Notes under the pieces: generated by a model
The model's database searches: none
Told to the model about the DNA's origin: nothing
The model's input: only the letters and a program-made list of their open reading frames with translations
Assembly: GCA_041484525.1 (NCBI GenBank)
Contig: JBGPHT010000124.1
Span: forward strand, 1 to 22,568
Length of the DNA stretch: 22,568 nt
Reading direction: 5' to 3'
Source: JBGPHT01 sp041484525
GTDB taxonomy: Bacteria > Acidobacteriota > Terriglobia > Bryobacterales > Bryobacteraceae
In this document: positions 1 to 8,368 of the stretch, piece by piece
Numbering within the stretch: the stretch's first letter is position 1
How the letters are laid out: each line of letters begins with the position of its first letter
Program-made: the position numbers and the translations under genes

Positions 1-1
1 A

Positions 2-3000
2 TCGTATAGCTTCGCGCTGATCGGCAGCTTGCCGGCCGGCCTGTCATTGAACCCGACGACTGGCACCATCACGGGAACTCCGCTGCCTTCCGCTATTACT
101 TCGAGCTTCCAGGTGAAGGTGACGGATACGGTGCTCGGCAACGCCGTCACGGTGACGACCAGCAGTTGCACCATCACCATCTACCAGCAGTTGACGGCCA
201 CCTGCGCGAGCGGGACTGGGATCGTGGGCGCGGCCTATAGCTCGGCTGTGACGGTGACGGGCGGGTCGGGCTCGTATAGCTACACTCTGGTCGGCGGCTT
301 GCCTCCCGGGCTGTGGCTGAACGCGGCGACCGGCGTCATCACAGGTATACCGGCGGCCAACGCGGTCATCTCGACCTTCCAGGTGAAGGTGACGGATACC
401 GTACTCGGCAACTCCATCACCGTGATGACGGGCGGCTGCACGATCGCCATCCCGACTCTCATCACGCTCACGTGCCCGCTGACCACAGGCCAGGTTGGGG
501 TTGCGTACAACTCCGCGGCGACAGTGAACGGCGGCGTCGCTCCTTACACCTTCTCCGTGATCTCGGGCTCGCTCCCCGACGGCCTGACGCTCAATCCGGC
601 GACCGGCGCCATCACCGGAACACCCGCCAATGCGGGCAGCTTCAGCTTCAGCATCAAGGTGGTGGACCACAACGGCGCATTCGCAATCTCCACCTGCACG
701 CAGTCGTGCGGCGCGGGACGGGTGACGTGGAACTTCAGCTCGCCGGGCGGAAATCGCGGCAGCACCGAGCCTTACACAGTCAACGGCATTACGATCAGGG
801 CCTACGGGTATTCCAATTCCAACGCGGCGCGATCGCTCCACGGCAACAGCGACTCGGGCGACGATTACGGCCTGGGGATCGACGGCACGTCGCAGGACGA
901 AATCGACGCTTCCAACTACGTCCAGCTTGACCTGGGCGCGGCCATCGCGGCGGGCGCGCAGAACGCGCAGACGATCGTCACCAGCGTTCAGAACGGGGCG
1001 CGGTTCAACGTCTACGGTTCGAACACGCAGGGAACGATCGGCACGCTGCTGCTGTCCGACCAGACGACCGATGGCACGCCGTTCAGTATTCCGAGCTTCG
1101 CGACCTACCGGTACATCAGCGTGCGGGCCTCGGCGGGCAACGTGCTGCTGGGTGCGGTGAGTTTCACCTTCGGCAACTGCAACATTACGATCGCGCCGCC
1201 GATCACGCTCGAGTGCGGCTCGTGCGGCGCCGGCAAGGCGACCGTCGGCGTGCAGCACTCGGCAGGCTTGCGAGTTACGGGCGGCACGGGGCCGTACACC
1301 TACTCGCTGGCGAATCTTCCGAACAACCTGCTGCCTCCGGGGATGACTCTCAACCCGGCCACGGGTATGATCTCGGGTGTTCCGACGACGCCGGGAACCT
1401 ACACCTTCACGTCGCTCGTGAAGGACTCGGAGAACAACACGGATACGGTGACGTGCACCATTATCGTGCAGGCTCCGCCGGTCAATCTGGAGTGCGGCAC
1501 GTGCGGCGGCGGCAAAGCGACCACCGGAACCAGTTACTCCGCGACGCTCTCGGCCAGCGGCGGAATCGGACCGTACACGTACGCCATCGTGTCCAATAAC
1601 CTACTGCCTCCGGGGCTGACACTCAATGCATCCACGGGTGTGATTTCGGGCATCCCGACGCAGGCAGGAACCTATTCGTTCACGACCAAGGTCACGGATT
1701 CGAAGGGCACGACCGACACCACGACGTGCACCATCGTGGTGCAGTCGTCGGTGGTGAACCTGGATTGCGGCACGTGCGGCGCTGCCAAGGCCACCGTCAA
1801 CGCGTATTACGCAGTCAACTACTCCTTGTCGGGCGGCGCTTCGCCTTACGCCTACACGCTGGTGACGGGAACGCTGCCCCCGGGTCTGAGCCTGAACGGC
1901 TCCACCGGCAAGATCAGCGGCACTCCCACCACCGTGGGGTCCTACCAGTTCACCGTGAAGGCGACCGATTCGAACGGCAACTCGGATACGGCCACCTGCA
2001 CCATCGTGGTGCAAGGGCCGGCGGTCAACCTGGAGTGCGGCGCCTGCGGATCCAACAGCGTCAAGATCGGCTCCGCGTACTCGGCGGCGCTTTCTGCGAG
2101 CGGCGGCAAGGCAGCGTTTACCTACTCCATCACCAGCGGCTCGCTGCCGCAGGGGCTCACGCTCAATACCTCGACCGGCACGATCTCGGGCACGCCCACC
2201 TCGGCCGGTTCCTACACCGTCACCTTCAAGGTGGTGGACGCGAATGGCAGCTCCGACACCGCGACCTGCACCATCGTGGTAACCGGCTCGGCGGTCAACC
2301 TGGATTGCGGCACGTGCGGCGCCAGCAAGGCCACGGTAGGAGTATCCTACTCGGCCACTTACTCGGTTTCGGGCGGCACGGGTCCGTATACTTACTCGAA
2401 GATCTCCGGCAGCTTGCCGCCGGGCATGAGCCTGGGCAACTCGACGGGTAAGATCACCGGCACACCGACGGCCGCCGGCACTTACAGCTTCACGGTCAAG
2501 GTGGTCGATTCCAAGGGCAACTCGGACACCGCCGACTGTACGATCGTCGTGAGCGCAAGCACGCTCGACCTGCAGTGCGGCACCTGCGGCAACAGCAGCG
2601 CGGCCACCGGCACGTTCTATTCGGCGGCGTTGGCGGTTAGCGGCGGCACGGGACCGTTCACGTTCTCGGCGATCGGCTCGCTGCCTCCAGGAGTATTGCT
2701 CAACGCTTCGACAGGCGCGATCTCCGGCACTCCAACCACGGCGGGCAAGTACACCTTCACGACCAAGGTGGTGGACTCGAAGGGCAACTCGGACACAGCA
2801 ACTTGTACGATCACGGTCGCGAACGCTGCGGTCAATCTCGAGTGCGGCACCTGCGGCAACAGCCGGGCTACCATCGGCAAGAGCTATTCAGTTACCCTGG
2901 CGGCGACGGGCGGGTCGGGTAGTTACACTTACTCGATGTCTTCGGGCTCGCTGCCCGCCGGACTGGCGTTGAACAGCGGGACCGGCGCCATCTCGGGCAC

Positions 3001-3646
3001 TCCGACGCAGCCGGGCAGCTACACCTTCACCACTAAAGTGGTCGACTCGAAAGGCCATTTGGATACCGTGACCTGCACCATCTACGTCGCAGCGGCGGCG
3101 GTGGATCTGACGTGCGGGACCTGCTCGGCCGGCAAGGCCACGGCAGGCAAGAGCTACACCGCGACGATGGGGGTTTCGGGAGGCAAGGGACCGTACACGT
3201 TCTCGCTGGTTTCGGGCTCGCTGCCGCAAGGCTTGACCTTGAGCGCCTCGACGGGCGTGATTTCCGGTACGCCGTCCGCCGTCGGGTCCGCCACGTTCAC
3301 GATCAAAGTCGTGGATGCGAACGGAGCTACGGATACCGCGACATGCACCATCACGACGATCGCTCCGCCCATCGAACTCGGTTGCGGCACCTGCGGGTCC
3401 GGCAGGGCGTACACGGGGACGGCCTACTCCGCGACTCTGCCGGTGACTGGCGGCAAGGCGGCGTACACGTTCTCGGTGACCGCGGGCTCGCTGCCGCTAG
3501 GACTGTCGCTGAATGCGGCAACGGGCGCGATTTCGGGAACTCCGGCGAGTGGTTCAGTCGGAACACGGAACGTCACGTTCAAAGTAGTGGACGCTTACGG
3601 GAGTTCGGATACCGTGACGTGCACCTTCACGGTGAGCCAGCACTAG
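2..3646 (+). CDS. Giant repeat protein of putative-Ig (He_PIG-like) domains, 5' end outside the window
   Basis: The frame is open from the left edge, and the first codons already read as repeat sequence (SYSFALIGSLPAGLSLN), so the true start lies upstream and an internal TTG at 29 should not be taken as the start. What is visible is about 1,214 residues. It consists of twelve tandem domains of about 90 residues, the first incomplete, each with the core G-T-Y-S-A...SGG.GPYTYS...GSLPPGL.LN..TG.ISGTP...G.Y.FT.KV.D, the signature of putative-Ig/cadherin-like modules found in large secreted or surface proteins. From 1202 on, each repeat opens with a CGTCG-like CxxC and closes with TCTI. The protein stops directly after the last repeat, with no LPxTG, PEP-CTERM or other C-terminal anchor visible. 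The role is likely adhesive or structural outside the cell; this is inferred from the domain type. The export signal, if any, would be in the missing 5' part. Confidence 0.85.
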   Translation, partial: SYSFALIGSLPAGLSLNPTTGTITGTPLPSAITSSFQVKVTDTVLGNAVTVTTSSCTITIYQQLTATCASGTGIVGAAYSSAVTVTGGSGSYSYTLVGGLPPGLWLNAATGVITGIPAANAVISTFQVKVTDTVLGNSITVMTGGCTIAIPTLITLTCPLTTGQVGVAYNSAATVNGGVAPYTFSVISGSLPDGLTLNPATGAITGTPANAGSFSFSIKVVDHNGAFAISTCTQSCGAGRVTWNFSSPGGNRGSTEPYTVNGITIRAYGYSNSNAARSLHGNSDSGDDYGLGIDGTSQDEIDASNYVQLDLGAAIAAGAQNAQTIVTSVQNGARFNVYGSNTQGTIGTLLLSDQTTDGTPFSIPSFATYRYISVRASAGNVLLGAVSFTFGNCNITIAPPITLECGSCGAGKATVGVQHSAGLRVTGGTGPYTYSLANLPNNLLPPGMTLNPATGMISGVPTTPGTYTFTSLVKDSENNTDTVTCTIIVQAPPVNLECGTCGGGKATTGTSYSATLSASGGIGPYTYAIVSNNLLPPGLTLNASTGVISGIPTQAGTYSFTTKVTDSKGTTDTTTCTIVVQSSVVNLDCGTCGAAKATVNAYYAVNYSLSGGASPYAYTLVTGTLPPGLSLNGSTGKISGTPTTVGSYQFTVKATDSNGNSDTATCTIVVQGPAVNLECGACGSNSVKIGSAYSAALSASGGKAAFTYSITSGSLPQGLTLNTSTGTISGTPTSAGSYTVTFKVVDANGSSDTATCTIVVTGSAVNLDCGTCGASKATVGVSYSATYSVSGGTGPYTYSKISGSLPPGMSLGNSTGKITGTPTAAGTYSFTVKVVDSKGNSDTADCTIVVSASTLDLQCGTCGNSSAATGTFYSAALAVSGGTGPFTFSAIGSLPPGVLLNASTGAISGTPTTAGKYTFTTKVVDSKGNSDTATCTITVANAAVNLECGTCGNSRATIGKSYSVTLAATGGSGSYTYSMSSGSLPAGLALNSGTGAISGTPTQPGSYTFTTKVVDSKGHLDTVTCTIYVAAAAVDLTCGTCSAGKATAGKSYTATMGVSGGKGPYTFSLVSGSLPQGLTLSASTGVISGTPSAVGSATFTIKVVDANGATDTATCTITTIAPPIELGCGTCGSGRAYTGTAYSATLPVTGGKAAYTFSVTAGSLPLGLSLNAATGAISGTPASGSVGTRNVTFKVVDAYGSSDTVTCTFTVSQH
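191..3643 (+). repeat. Tandem array of eleven complete ~270-base coding repeats
   Basis: Repeat units begin near 191, 461, 1202, 1481, 1754, 2024, 2294, 2564, 2831, 3101 and 3371. Spacing from 1202 onward is 279, 273, 270, 270, 270, 267, 270 and 270 bases, so the period is about 90 codons. The interval between 461 and 1202 is longer because of an inserted domain. Units share codons as well as amino acids (for example gtcaacctggagtgcgg recurs with small changes), which suggests expansion by recombination or slippage. Such an array is also prone to assembly collapse. Confidence 0.9.
704..1180 (+). other. Non-Ig domain inserted at the end of repeat three
   Basis: Within the repeat protein, the stretch from about SCGAGRVTWNFSSPGG to SAGNVLLGAVSFTFGNC does not follow the Ig-repeat consensus. 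It has YTVNGITIRAYGY, a Ser/Asp/Gly-rich part (GNSDSGDDYGLGIDG), YVQLDLG, a FNVYGSNTQGTIGTLL motif and YRYISVRASAGNVLLG. From memory, this order of motifs resembles the unnamed beta-sandwich N-terminal domain of many PEP-CTERM-sorted extracellular proteins. The similarity is recalled, not computed. The acidic DSGDD run could bind calcium, which is inference. Confidence 0.55.
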
Positions 3647-3659
3647 GCGGCGAGCTTTT

Positions 3660-3693
3660 AGGGGCGGTAGGGCGTTACGGCCAACCGCTCCCT
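3660..3693 (+). terminator. Imperfect stem-loop just after the repeat-protein stop
   Basis: AGGGGCGGT (3660-3668) pairs with ACCGCTCCCT (3684-3693) with one bulged base and a loop of 15 bases, starting 14 bases after the TAG stop. There is no T-tract after the stem, so intrinsic termination is uncertain. It may instead belong to the larger inverted-repeat region that follows. Confidence 0.3.
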
Positions 3694-3701
3694 GTGGAGC
3701 A

Positions 3702-3787
3702 GTGAAAGAATGCGGGGACGCCCCTACTCTGCGCGACAGGTAGCAGCATTCGCGTAGGTCGCCCGGAGCATCCCCGGATTCTTTCAC
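3702..3787. repeat. Long inverted repeat, 17-base arms, 16 of 17 paired
   Basis: The left arm 3702-3718 (gtgaaagaatgcgggga) is the reverse complement of the right arm 3771-3787 (tccccggattctttcac) with a single mismatch. The 52-base centre has further short complementary pieces (ctac/gtag). No clear target-site duplication flanks the arms and there is no room for a transposase. It may be a dispersed palindromic element of REP or MITE type, or a large transcription-blocking hairpin. Copy number cannot be judged from one window. Confidence 0.6.
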
Positions 3788-3828
3788 AATCTGCGCGGAC
3801 CGTCCCATTTTCCGACTCCCTGGAAGCG

Positions 3829-3844
3829 TTTGCATACCTGCAAA
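3829..3844. promoter_or_regulatory. Operator-like dyad TTTGCA-TACC-TGCAAA
   Basis: Perfect 6-base arms with a 4-base spacer lie about 65 bases upstream of the chosen start of the PPC-domain gene at 3910. The position suits a repressor or activator site for the three-gene operon. No regulator gene is adjacent and no clear -10/-35 pair was found here, so function is inference. Confidence 0.3.
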
Positions 3845-3909
3845 TAGAGGGGTAGACGAACAGCCGGGGATTGCGTCCGGCCACGGTTTTCGGTAGGCTA
3901 TTTGCACCG

Positions 3910-6003
3910 ATGATTTTGCGGATGCGCGTAGCCGTACCGGTCTTGATGGGCGTTGCGGCTTTGCTGCGCGGCCAAAACATACCTCCAACCCGGCCCGGCA
4001 TTCGCGGGCTGTTTCCCCATGGCGCGGAACGGGGCACCGAGGTCGAGATCACGATCCGCGGCAGGAATCTACAGGGCGCTTCTGAAATCAGCTTTGCGAC
4101 TCCGAAATTGAAGGCGCAGATTCTGCAGGTGCAGCACAACCTGGTTCGCGCGCGGGTACACGTCGACGCGACGGCGGAACCGGGCCGCCACGATCTGCGG
4201 TTGATCGCGCCCCAGGGCTCGACCATTGCGTGGTTCGACGTCGGCACGCGGCACGAGTCGTTCGAGAAGGAACCGAACAACGACATCGCACACGCGCAGC
4301 CGGTCACGTTTCCGATTCTGCTCAACGGCGTGATTCAGGCGGGGGATTACGATTATTTCAAGTTTGAAGCGCGCGCCGGCCAGACGCTGACTTTCGACAT
4401 CGCGGCCGAGCGGTTCGAATCCAGTCTGGATTCGGTGCTGAGCCTGCTGGATGAAAAAGGCGTCGAACTGGCGTATATCGACGACTACTACTGGTTCAAA
4501 GATCCGCACCTGGTGTACACGTTCGCGAGGGCGGGCACCTACTATCTGCGCGTCTTCGGTACCAGCGAGAGCGGCTCGGAATCGTCCGACTACCGGCTGA
4601 CCGCTGGCGAAATGCCGCAGGTCGATTACGTGATGCCGACGGGCGGAGAGCGCGGTAAGACGGCCGAGTTCACACTGTCCGGCGTGAATCTGAAGACGAT
4701 TGACGGAGCCGTGCTGGGCGAGGGTCTCGCCACCGCCGAAGTGATCGAGCGCGGAGACCGTACCGCGAAGCTTCGCCTGAAGATTCCCGCCGACGCACCG
4801 CTCGGGCTGCAGCAACTGCACGTCGGGAATGCCACTCTGCCGGTAGCTTTTGTCATTTCGGATCTGCCGCAGATCGCGGTCACCACCGAGACTGCGCGGC
4901 GAAAGGACGATCCCGTTCCGGTGACGCTGCCGGTGGTGGCGAACGGCACGATCGATACCGGACACGCCGGCCACTACTTCACATTCCGCATCGATCAGCC
5001 GCAGAAGGTGCTGCTCGCGGTCGATTCGCAGCGCATGAATTTCGATCTGGATGCGATCGTCGTGGTCTACGACGAGTCGGGCAAGCGCATCGCCTATCAG
5101 GACGATCCGGCGATCAACTCAGGCAAGCGGCCGGCCAATCTCGATCCGCATCTCGCCGTGGATCTGAAGGCGGGGCGTTACACGGTGCTGGTCCGCGACA
5201 ACGCGTTTCGCGGCGGTGCGGCCTTTGCGTATCGCCTGGTGATGAAGCGGGCCGAACCCGATTTCACAGCCGGAACCGTGGGTACGGATGAAACACTCTT
5301 CCGCGGCAAAGAGATGAAAGTCATCGTCCGGGTGCGGCGGCTGGAAGGTTGGAACACGCCCGTCGAAGTGTGGGCGGAGAATCTTCCGGCAGGAGTGACC
5401 GGTCCGGCCAAGGTGACGGTGCCGCCGGCTCCCACTCACTATAAGGGTACGTGCGGCGAGGACATCGTGCTCGACGGCACCGAGGTTGAGTTCCCGCTCA
5501 CCGTGGCGAGCGATGCGCCCGGTGGCCTGAGCCAGATCCGATTCAGGGCGCGCGGCGTGATGGATGGACGCATCGTGGAACATGCCGTACAAGCGAACTA
5601 CTCGTGGAGTTCCACGCAAAAGATCTGGGGACCGGCCGAGACTTCGCCGCTTTATGCCACTGTGACCGATGCGCCGAAACTGGTGATGGATGTCCCCGAC
5701 CGGGTTCCGGCGCCGCGCGGCAAGCCGGGCACGGTGAAGGTGGTGGTCACACGGTTGGATGGCGGCGACGCTCCTCTCGAACTGCGGGCGGTACAGGTTC
5801 CCGCGGGTCTGGTGCTCGCGCCGGTGACAGTGCAGGCGGGCGCTACCTTGGCCGACGTTCCATTCACCGCGTCCGCCGAGGCGCCGGTCACCATCGTGCT
5901 CGAAGGCGTGGCGGCGGGTAGAGTTCTAGGCAGGTCGCATCCGATCGTGCTCGACACCACGGCCAAGGGAGCCGCTCCGAAGGTAGTCACCGATGAAAAC
6001 TAA
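3910..6003 (+). CDS. Exported protein with IPT-like and two PPC (pre-peptidase C-terminal) domains
   Basis: The product is 697 residues. The ATG at 3910 is preferred over an upstream TTG at 3871 because it gives a Sec-type signal peptide (MILRMRVAVPVLMGVAALLRGQ); an ATG at 3922 is also possible. Domains: an IPT/TIG-like module at about 30-112 (FPHGAERGTEVEITIRG), a PPC domain at about 117-232 opening with the diagnostic EKEPNND and containing DYDYFKFEARAGQTL, a second IPT-like segment at about 240-318, and a second PPC-like domain at about 336-444 (HYFTFRID, AGRYTVLVRD). The C-terminal 250 residues look like beta-sandwich modules. PPC domains accompany secreted enzymes and surface proteins and usually bind or scaffold rather than catalyse. 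It is the first gene of a three-gene operon. Its stop overlaps the next start by 11 bases, implying translational coupling. Confidence 0.8.
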   Translation: MILRMRVAVPVLMGVAALLRGQNIPPTRPGIRGLFPHGAERGTEVEITIRGRNLQGASEISFATPKLKAQILQVQHNLVRARVHVDATAEPGRHDLRLIAPQGSTIAWFDVGTRHESFEKEPNNDIAHAQPVTFPILLNGVIQAGDYDYFKFEARAGQTLTFDIAAERFESSLDSVLSLLDEKGVELAYIDDYYWFKDPHLVYTFARAGTYYLRVFGTSESGSESSDYRLTAGEMPQVDYVMPTGGERGKTAEFTLSGVNLKTIDGAVLGEGLATAEVIERGDRTAKLRLKIPADAPLGLQQLHVGNATLPVAFVISDLPQIAVTTETARRKDDPVPVTLPVVANGTIDTGHAGHYFTFRIDQPQKVLLAVDSQRMNFDLDAIVVVYDESGKRIAYQDDPAINSGKRPANLDPHLAVDLKAGRYTVLVRDNAFRGGAAFAYRLVMKRAEPDFTAGTVGTDETLFRGKEMKVIVRVRRLEGWNTPVEVWAENLPAGVTGPAKVTVPPAPTHYKGTCGEDIVLDGTEVEFPLTVASDAPGGLSQIRFRARGVMDGRIVEHAVQANYSWSSTQKIWGPAETSPLYATVTDAPKLVMDVPDRVPAPRGKPGTVKVVVTRLDGGDAPLELRAVQVPAGLVLAPVTVQAGATLADVPFTASAEAPVTIVLEGVAAGRVLGRSHPIVLDTTAKGAAPKVVTDEN

Positions 6004-8359
6004 TCTGCTGATGATGGCTGTACTTTCAACTCTGTCCGTAGCAGGCGTGTGGGCGGCGGGGATATCCGCGTATCCGGGCGCAGTTCAGTTGACGGGCCGC
6101 AACGCCACGCAGGTGCTGGCGGTGAGTGCGGGCGAGCGCGATGTCACGGCGGAGTGCACCTTCGAGCTGACGAATGGCGCCGTGGCGAAAGTTTCGAAAG
6201 ACGGTCTGGTCACGGCGGCCTCGGATGGCAAGAGCAGCTTGACGATCCGGTGGAAGGGCGAGCGCGTCGCGGTTCCGGTGACGGTCAACTCGGCGCGCGA
6301 AGAACCGAAGCTGAGCTTCGTCAAAGACGTGGTCCCCATTTTCACCATGGCGGGGTGCGCGGGCTCGAACTGCCACGGCTCGATCCGCGGTCAGAACGGT
6401 TTCAAGCTTTCGCTGTTCGGCTACGAACCCAACCTCGACTACGAAGCCATCCAACCACGCATTAACAAGGAGCAGCCGGAACAGAGCCTGATCCTGCGGA
6501 AGCCGACGTTCCAGGTGCCGCACGGCGGCGGCGCGCGATTCACCGTCGGCTCGCTCGAATATCGCAGCATTCTGGCATGGCTCAAGGGCGGCGCGACGTA
6601 CGACAGCGCCGGTTCGCCGCGCATTCAATCGCTTTCCGTTTTTCCGCAGGAACGAACATTGGATGGAGTGGGCGCGGCGCAGCAACTCATCGCCACCGCG
6701 AAGTACACCGATGGAACCACGCGCGACGTGACGCACCTGGTGCAATACACATCGAACAACCCGGATACAGTGCAGGTTTCGGCGGACGGAAAGATCAAGG
6801 CGCTCGAAGCCGGCGAAACCGCGATCATGGTGCGGACGCTGGGTCAGGCCGTGGCGGCCAAGATTTACGTGCCCCGTTCGGCGCTCGCCAAGGCCTATCC
6901 GCGGACTCCCCGAAATAACTATATCGACGAACTGGTTTTTGCCAAACTCGAGCGGCTTCACGTCCAGCCTTCCGCGCTGAGCAGCGACGAACACTTTCTG
7001 CGCCGCGTATATCAGGATACGATCGGCGCGCTGCCCACGCAGCAGGAAGCCGAAGAGTTCTTGAAATCGACTGAGCCGGATAAGCGCTCGAAACTGATCG
7101 ACCGTCTGCTGGCGCGGCCTGAGTTTTCCGACTTATGGGCGCTGAAGTACACGGAGTTGTTCCGTGCCGGGACGCGCGAAGCGGGAGCCAAAGCGGCGCG
7201 CTTCATTTACGAGTACATGAAGCGTTCCTTCCTGGAGAATAAGGCGTACGATCAACTCGTCACGGAACTGCTTCTCAGTCAAGGGCCTCACCTCTTCGGA
7301 ACGGGAAGCTTCTGGAACGTCACGTTCGATTCGAACCCTGCCGACCACGCGACCAATATCAGCCAGATTTTCCTGGGCACACGCATCGAATGCGCCAAGT
7401 GCCACAACCACCCTTGGGAAAAGTGGACGCAGGATGACTTCTACGGCTTTGCCGGTTTCTTCGCGCGCGTAGCGATCAAGGAAATCCACGACGACGACGA
7501 AAACGAGCACTATTACGCCGAAGAGGGCACGGTGATTCATCCCAAGACGAAGCAGGTGGTGACACCGAAATACCTCGACGGCGGTTACGAAAAAGACGAA
7601 CAGGAGAAGGACATTCGCGTTCCACTGGCTGCCTGGATGACGTCACCGAAGAATCCATTCTTTTCGCGCGCCGTCGTGAACCGGCTGTGGAAGCACTATC
7701 TGGGCCGCGGCCTGGTGGAGGAAGTCGACGATTTCCGCGTCACCAATCCGCCCACCAACCCGGCGCTGCTCGACGCCCTGGCAACCGATCTTTCGGGGCA
7801 CGGCTACGATCTGCGGCACGTGATCCGCGCCATGCTCAATTCGCGCGCGTATCAACTCAGCGCGGAGCCGACCGAATCGGGCCGCAGCGACAACCTGAAT
7901 TACTCGCACTACCTGATGCGCCGCCTGATGGCCGAGGAGATGCTCGATGCAATCAGCCAGGTGACCGGCATCCAGGAAAAATTCCGCGGCTTCCCGCCAG
8001 GCACTCGAGCCATGCAGGTCTACTCCGCGCAACCGGGGGGCAACTTCATGCTGGCGGCCTTTGGCCGTCCCAACCGCGAAACCATCTGCGAACGGGACAC
8101 GATGCCGGACATCGTGCAGACGCTGCATCTGATCTCGGGTGACACCATCAACAAGAAGGTGGCGGAGTGGAAGCCCGATCCCGCGCTCAACGACGAACAG
8201 CAGTTGAGCCGCATTTACTTGAGTTCGCTGTCGCGCTATCCGAGCGCGGCGGAGCGCGAGAGAATCGAGGGCGATCTCAAGGCTCGGGACCGGCGTGCGG
8301 TGTTTCAGGATCTAGTCTGGGCGATTTTGAATTCGAAAGAGTTCCTCTACAACCACTAG
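5993..8359 (+). CDS. DUF1549/DUF1553 protein with Ig-like domains and cytochrome-like CX4CH and CxxCH motifs
   Basis: The product is 788 residues. It starts with a Sec signal peptide (MKTNLLMMAVLSTLSVAGVWAA). A bacterial Ig-like (BIG2-type) domain follows at about 25-98. A PSCyt1-like region at about 108-200 carries CAGSNCH (residues 122-128) in the order DVVPIF...CH...GFKLSLFGYEP. A second BIG2-like domain spans about 212-293. DUF1549 (about 308-495) includes FLRRVYQDTIGALPT and ends with CAKCHNHPWEKW (CxxCH at 467-471). DUF1553 (about 545-785) includes FFSRAVVNRLWKHYLGRG and the NRETICERD region. The family is common in Planctomycetes, Verrucomicrobia and Acidobacteria, is predicted to be periplasmic or surface-located, and has no firmly established reaction. 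The CxxCH motifs suggest covalent haem, but axial ligands cannot be assigned. It is the middle gene of the operon: its ATG lies inside the end of the PPC gene, and the DUF1501 gene follows 9 bases later. Confidence 0.9.
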   Translation: MKTNLLMMAVLSTLSVAGVWAAGISAYPGAVQLTGRNATQVLAVSAGERDVTAECTFELTNGAVAKVSKDGLVTAASDGKSSLTIRWKGERVAVPVTVNSAREEPKLSFVKDVVPIFTMAGCAGSNCHGSIRGQNGFKLSLFGYEPNLDYEAIQPRINKEQPEQSLILRKPTFQVPHGGGARFTVGSLEYRSILAWLKGGATYDSAGSPRIQSLSVFPQERTLDGVGAAQQLIATAKYTDGTTRDVTHLVQYTSNNPDTVQVSADGKIKALEAGETAIMVRTLGQAVAAKIYVPRSALAKAYPRTPRNNYIDELVFAKLERLHVQPSALSSDEHFLRRVYQDTIGALPTQQEAEEFLKSTEPDKRSKLIDRLLARPEFSDLWALKYTELFRAGTREAGAKAARFIYEYMKRSFLENKAYDQLVTELLLSQGPHLFGTGSFWNVTFDSNPADHATNISQIFLGTRIECAKCHNHPWEKWTQDDFYGFAGFFARVAIKEIHDDDENEHYYAEEGTVIHPKTKQVVTPKYLDGGYEKDEQEKDIRVPLAAWMTSPKNPFFSRAVVNRLWKHYLGRGLVEEVDDFRVTNPPTNPALLDALATDLSGHGYDLRHVIRAMLNSRAYQLSAEPTESGRSDNLNYSHYLMRRLMAEEMLDAISQVTGIQEKFRGFPPGTRAMQVYSAQPGGNFMLAAFGRPNRETICERDTMPDIVQTLHLISGDTINKKVAEWKPDPALNDEQQLSRIYLSSLSRYPSAAERERIEGDLKARDRRAVFQDLVWAILNSKEFLYNH

Positions 8360-8368
8360 GTGCGCACT

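Noticed and set aside
44..1258. 404-residue antisense frame inside the Ig-repeat gene
   Set aside because: It is composed of repeated Arg/Ala/Asp-rich segments that simply reflect the tandem coding repeats on the other strand.
191..3643. CRISPR-like periodic repeats
   Set aside because: The period of about 270 bases is in phase with one open reading frame and there are no short identical repeats with unique spacers; it is a protein-domain array.
3871..3909. TTG start for the PPC-domain gene
   Set aside because: It would place 13 polar residues before an otherwise normal signal peptide; the ATG at 3910 fits export better.
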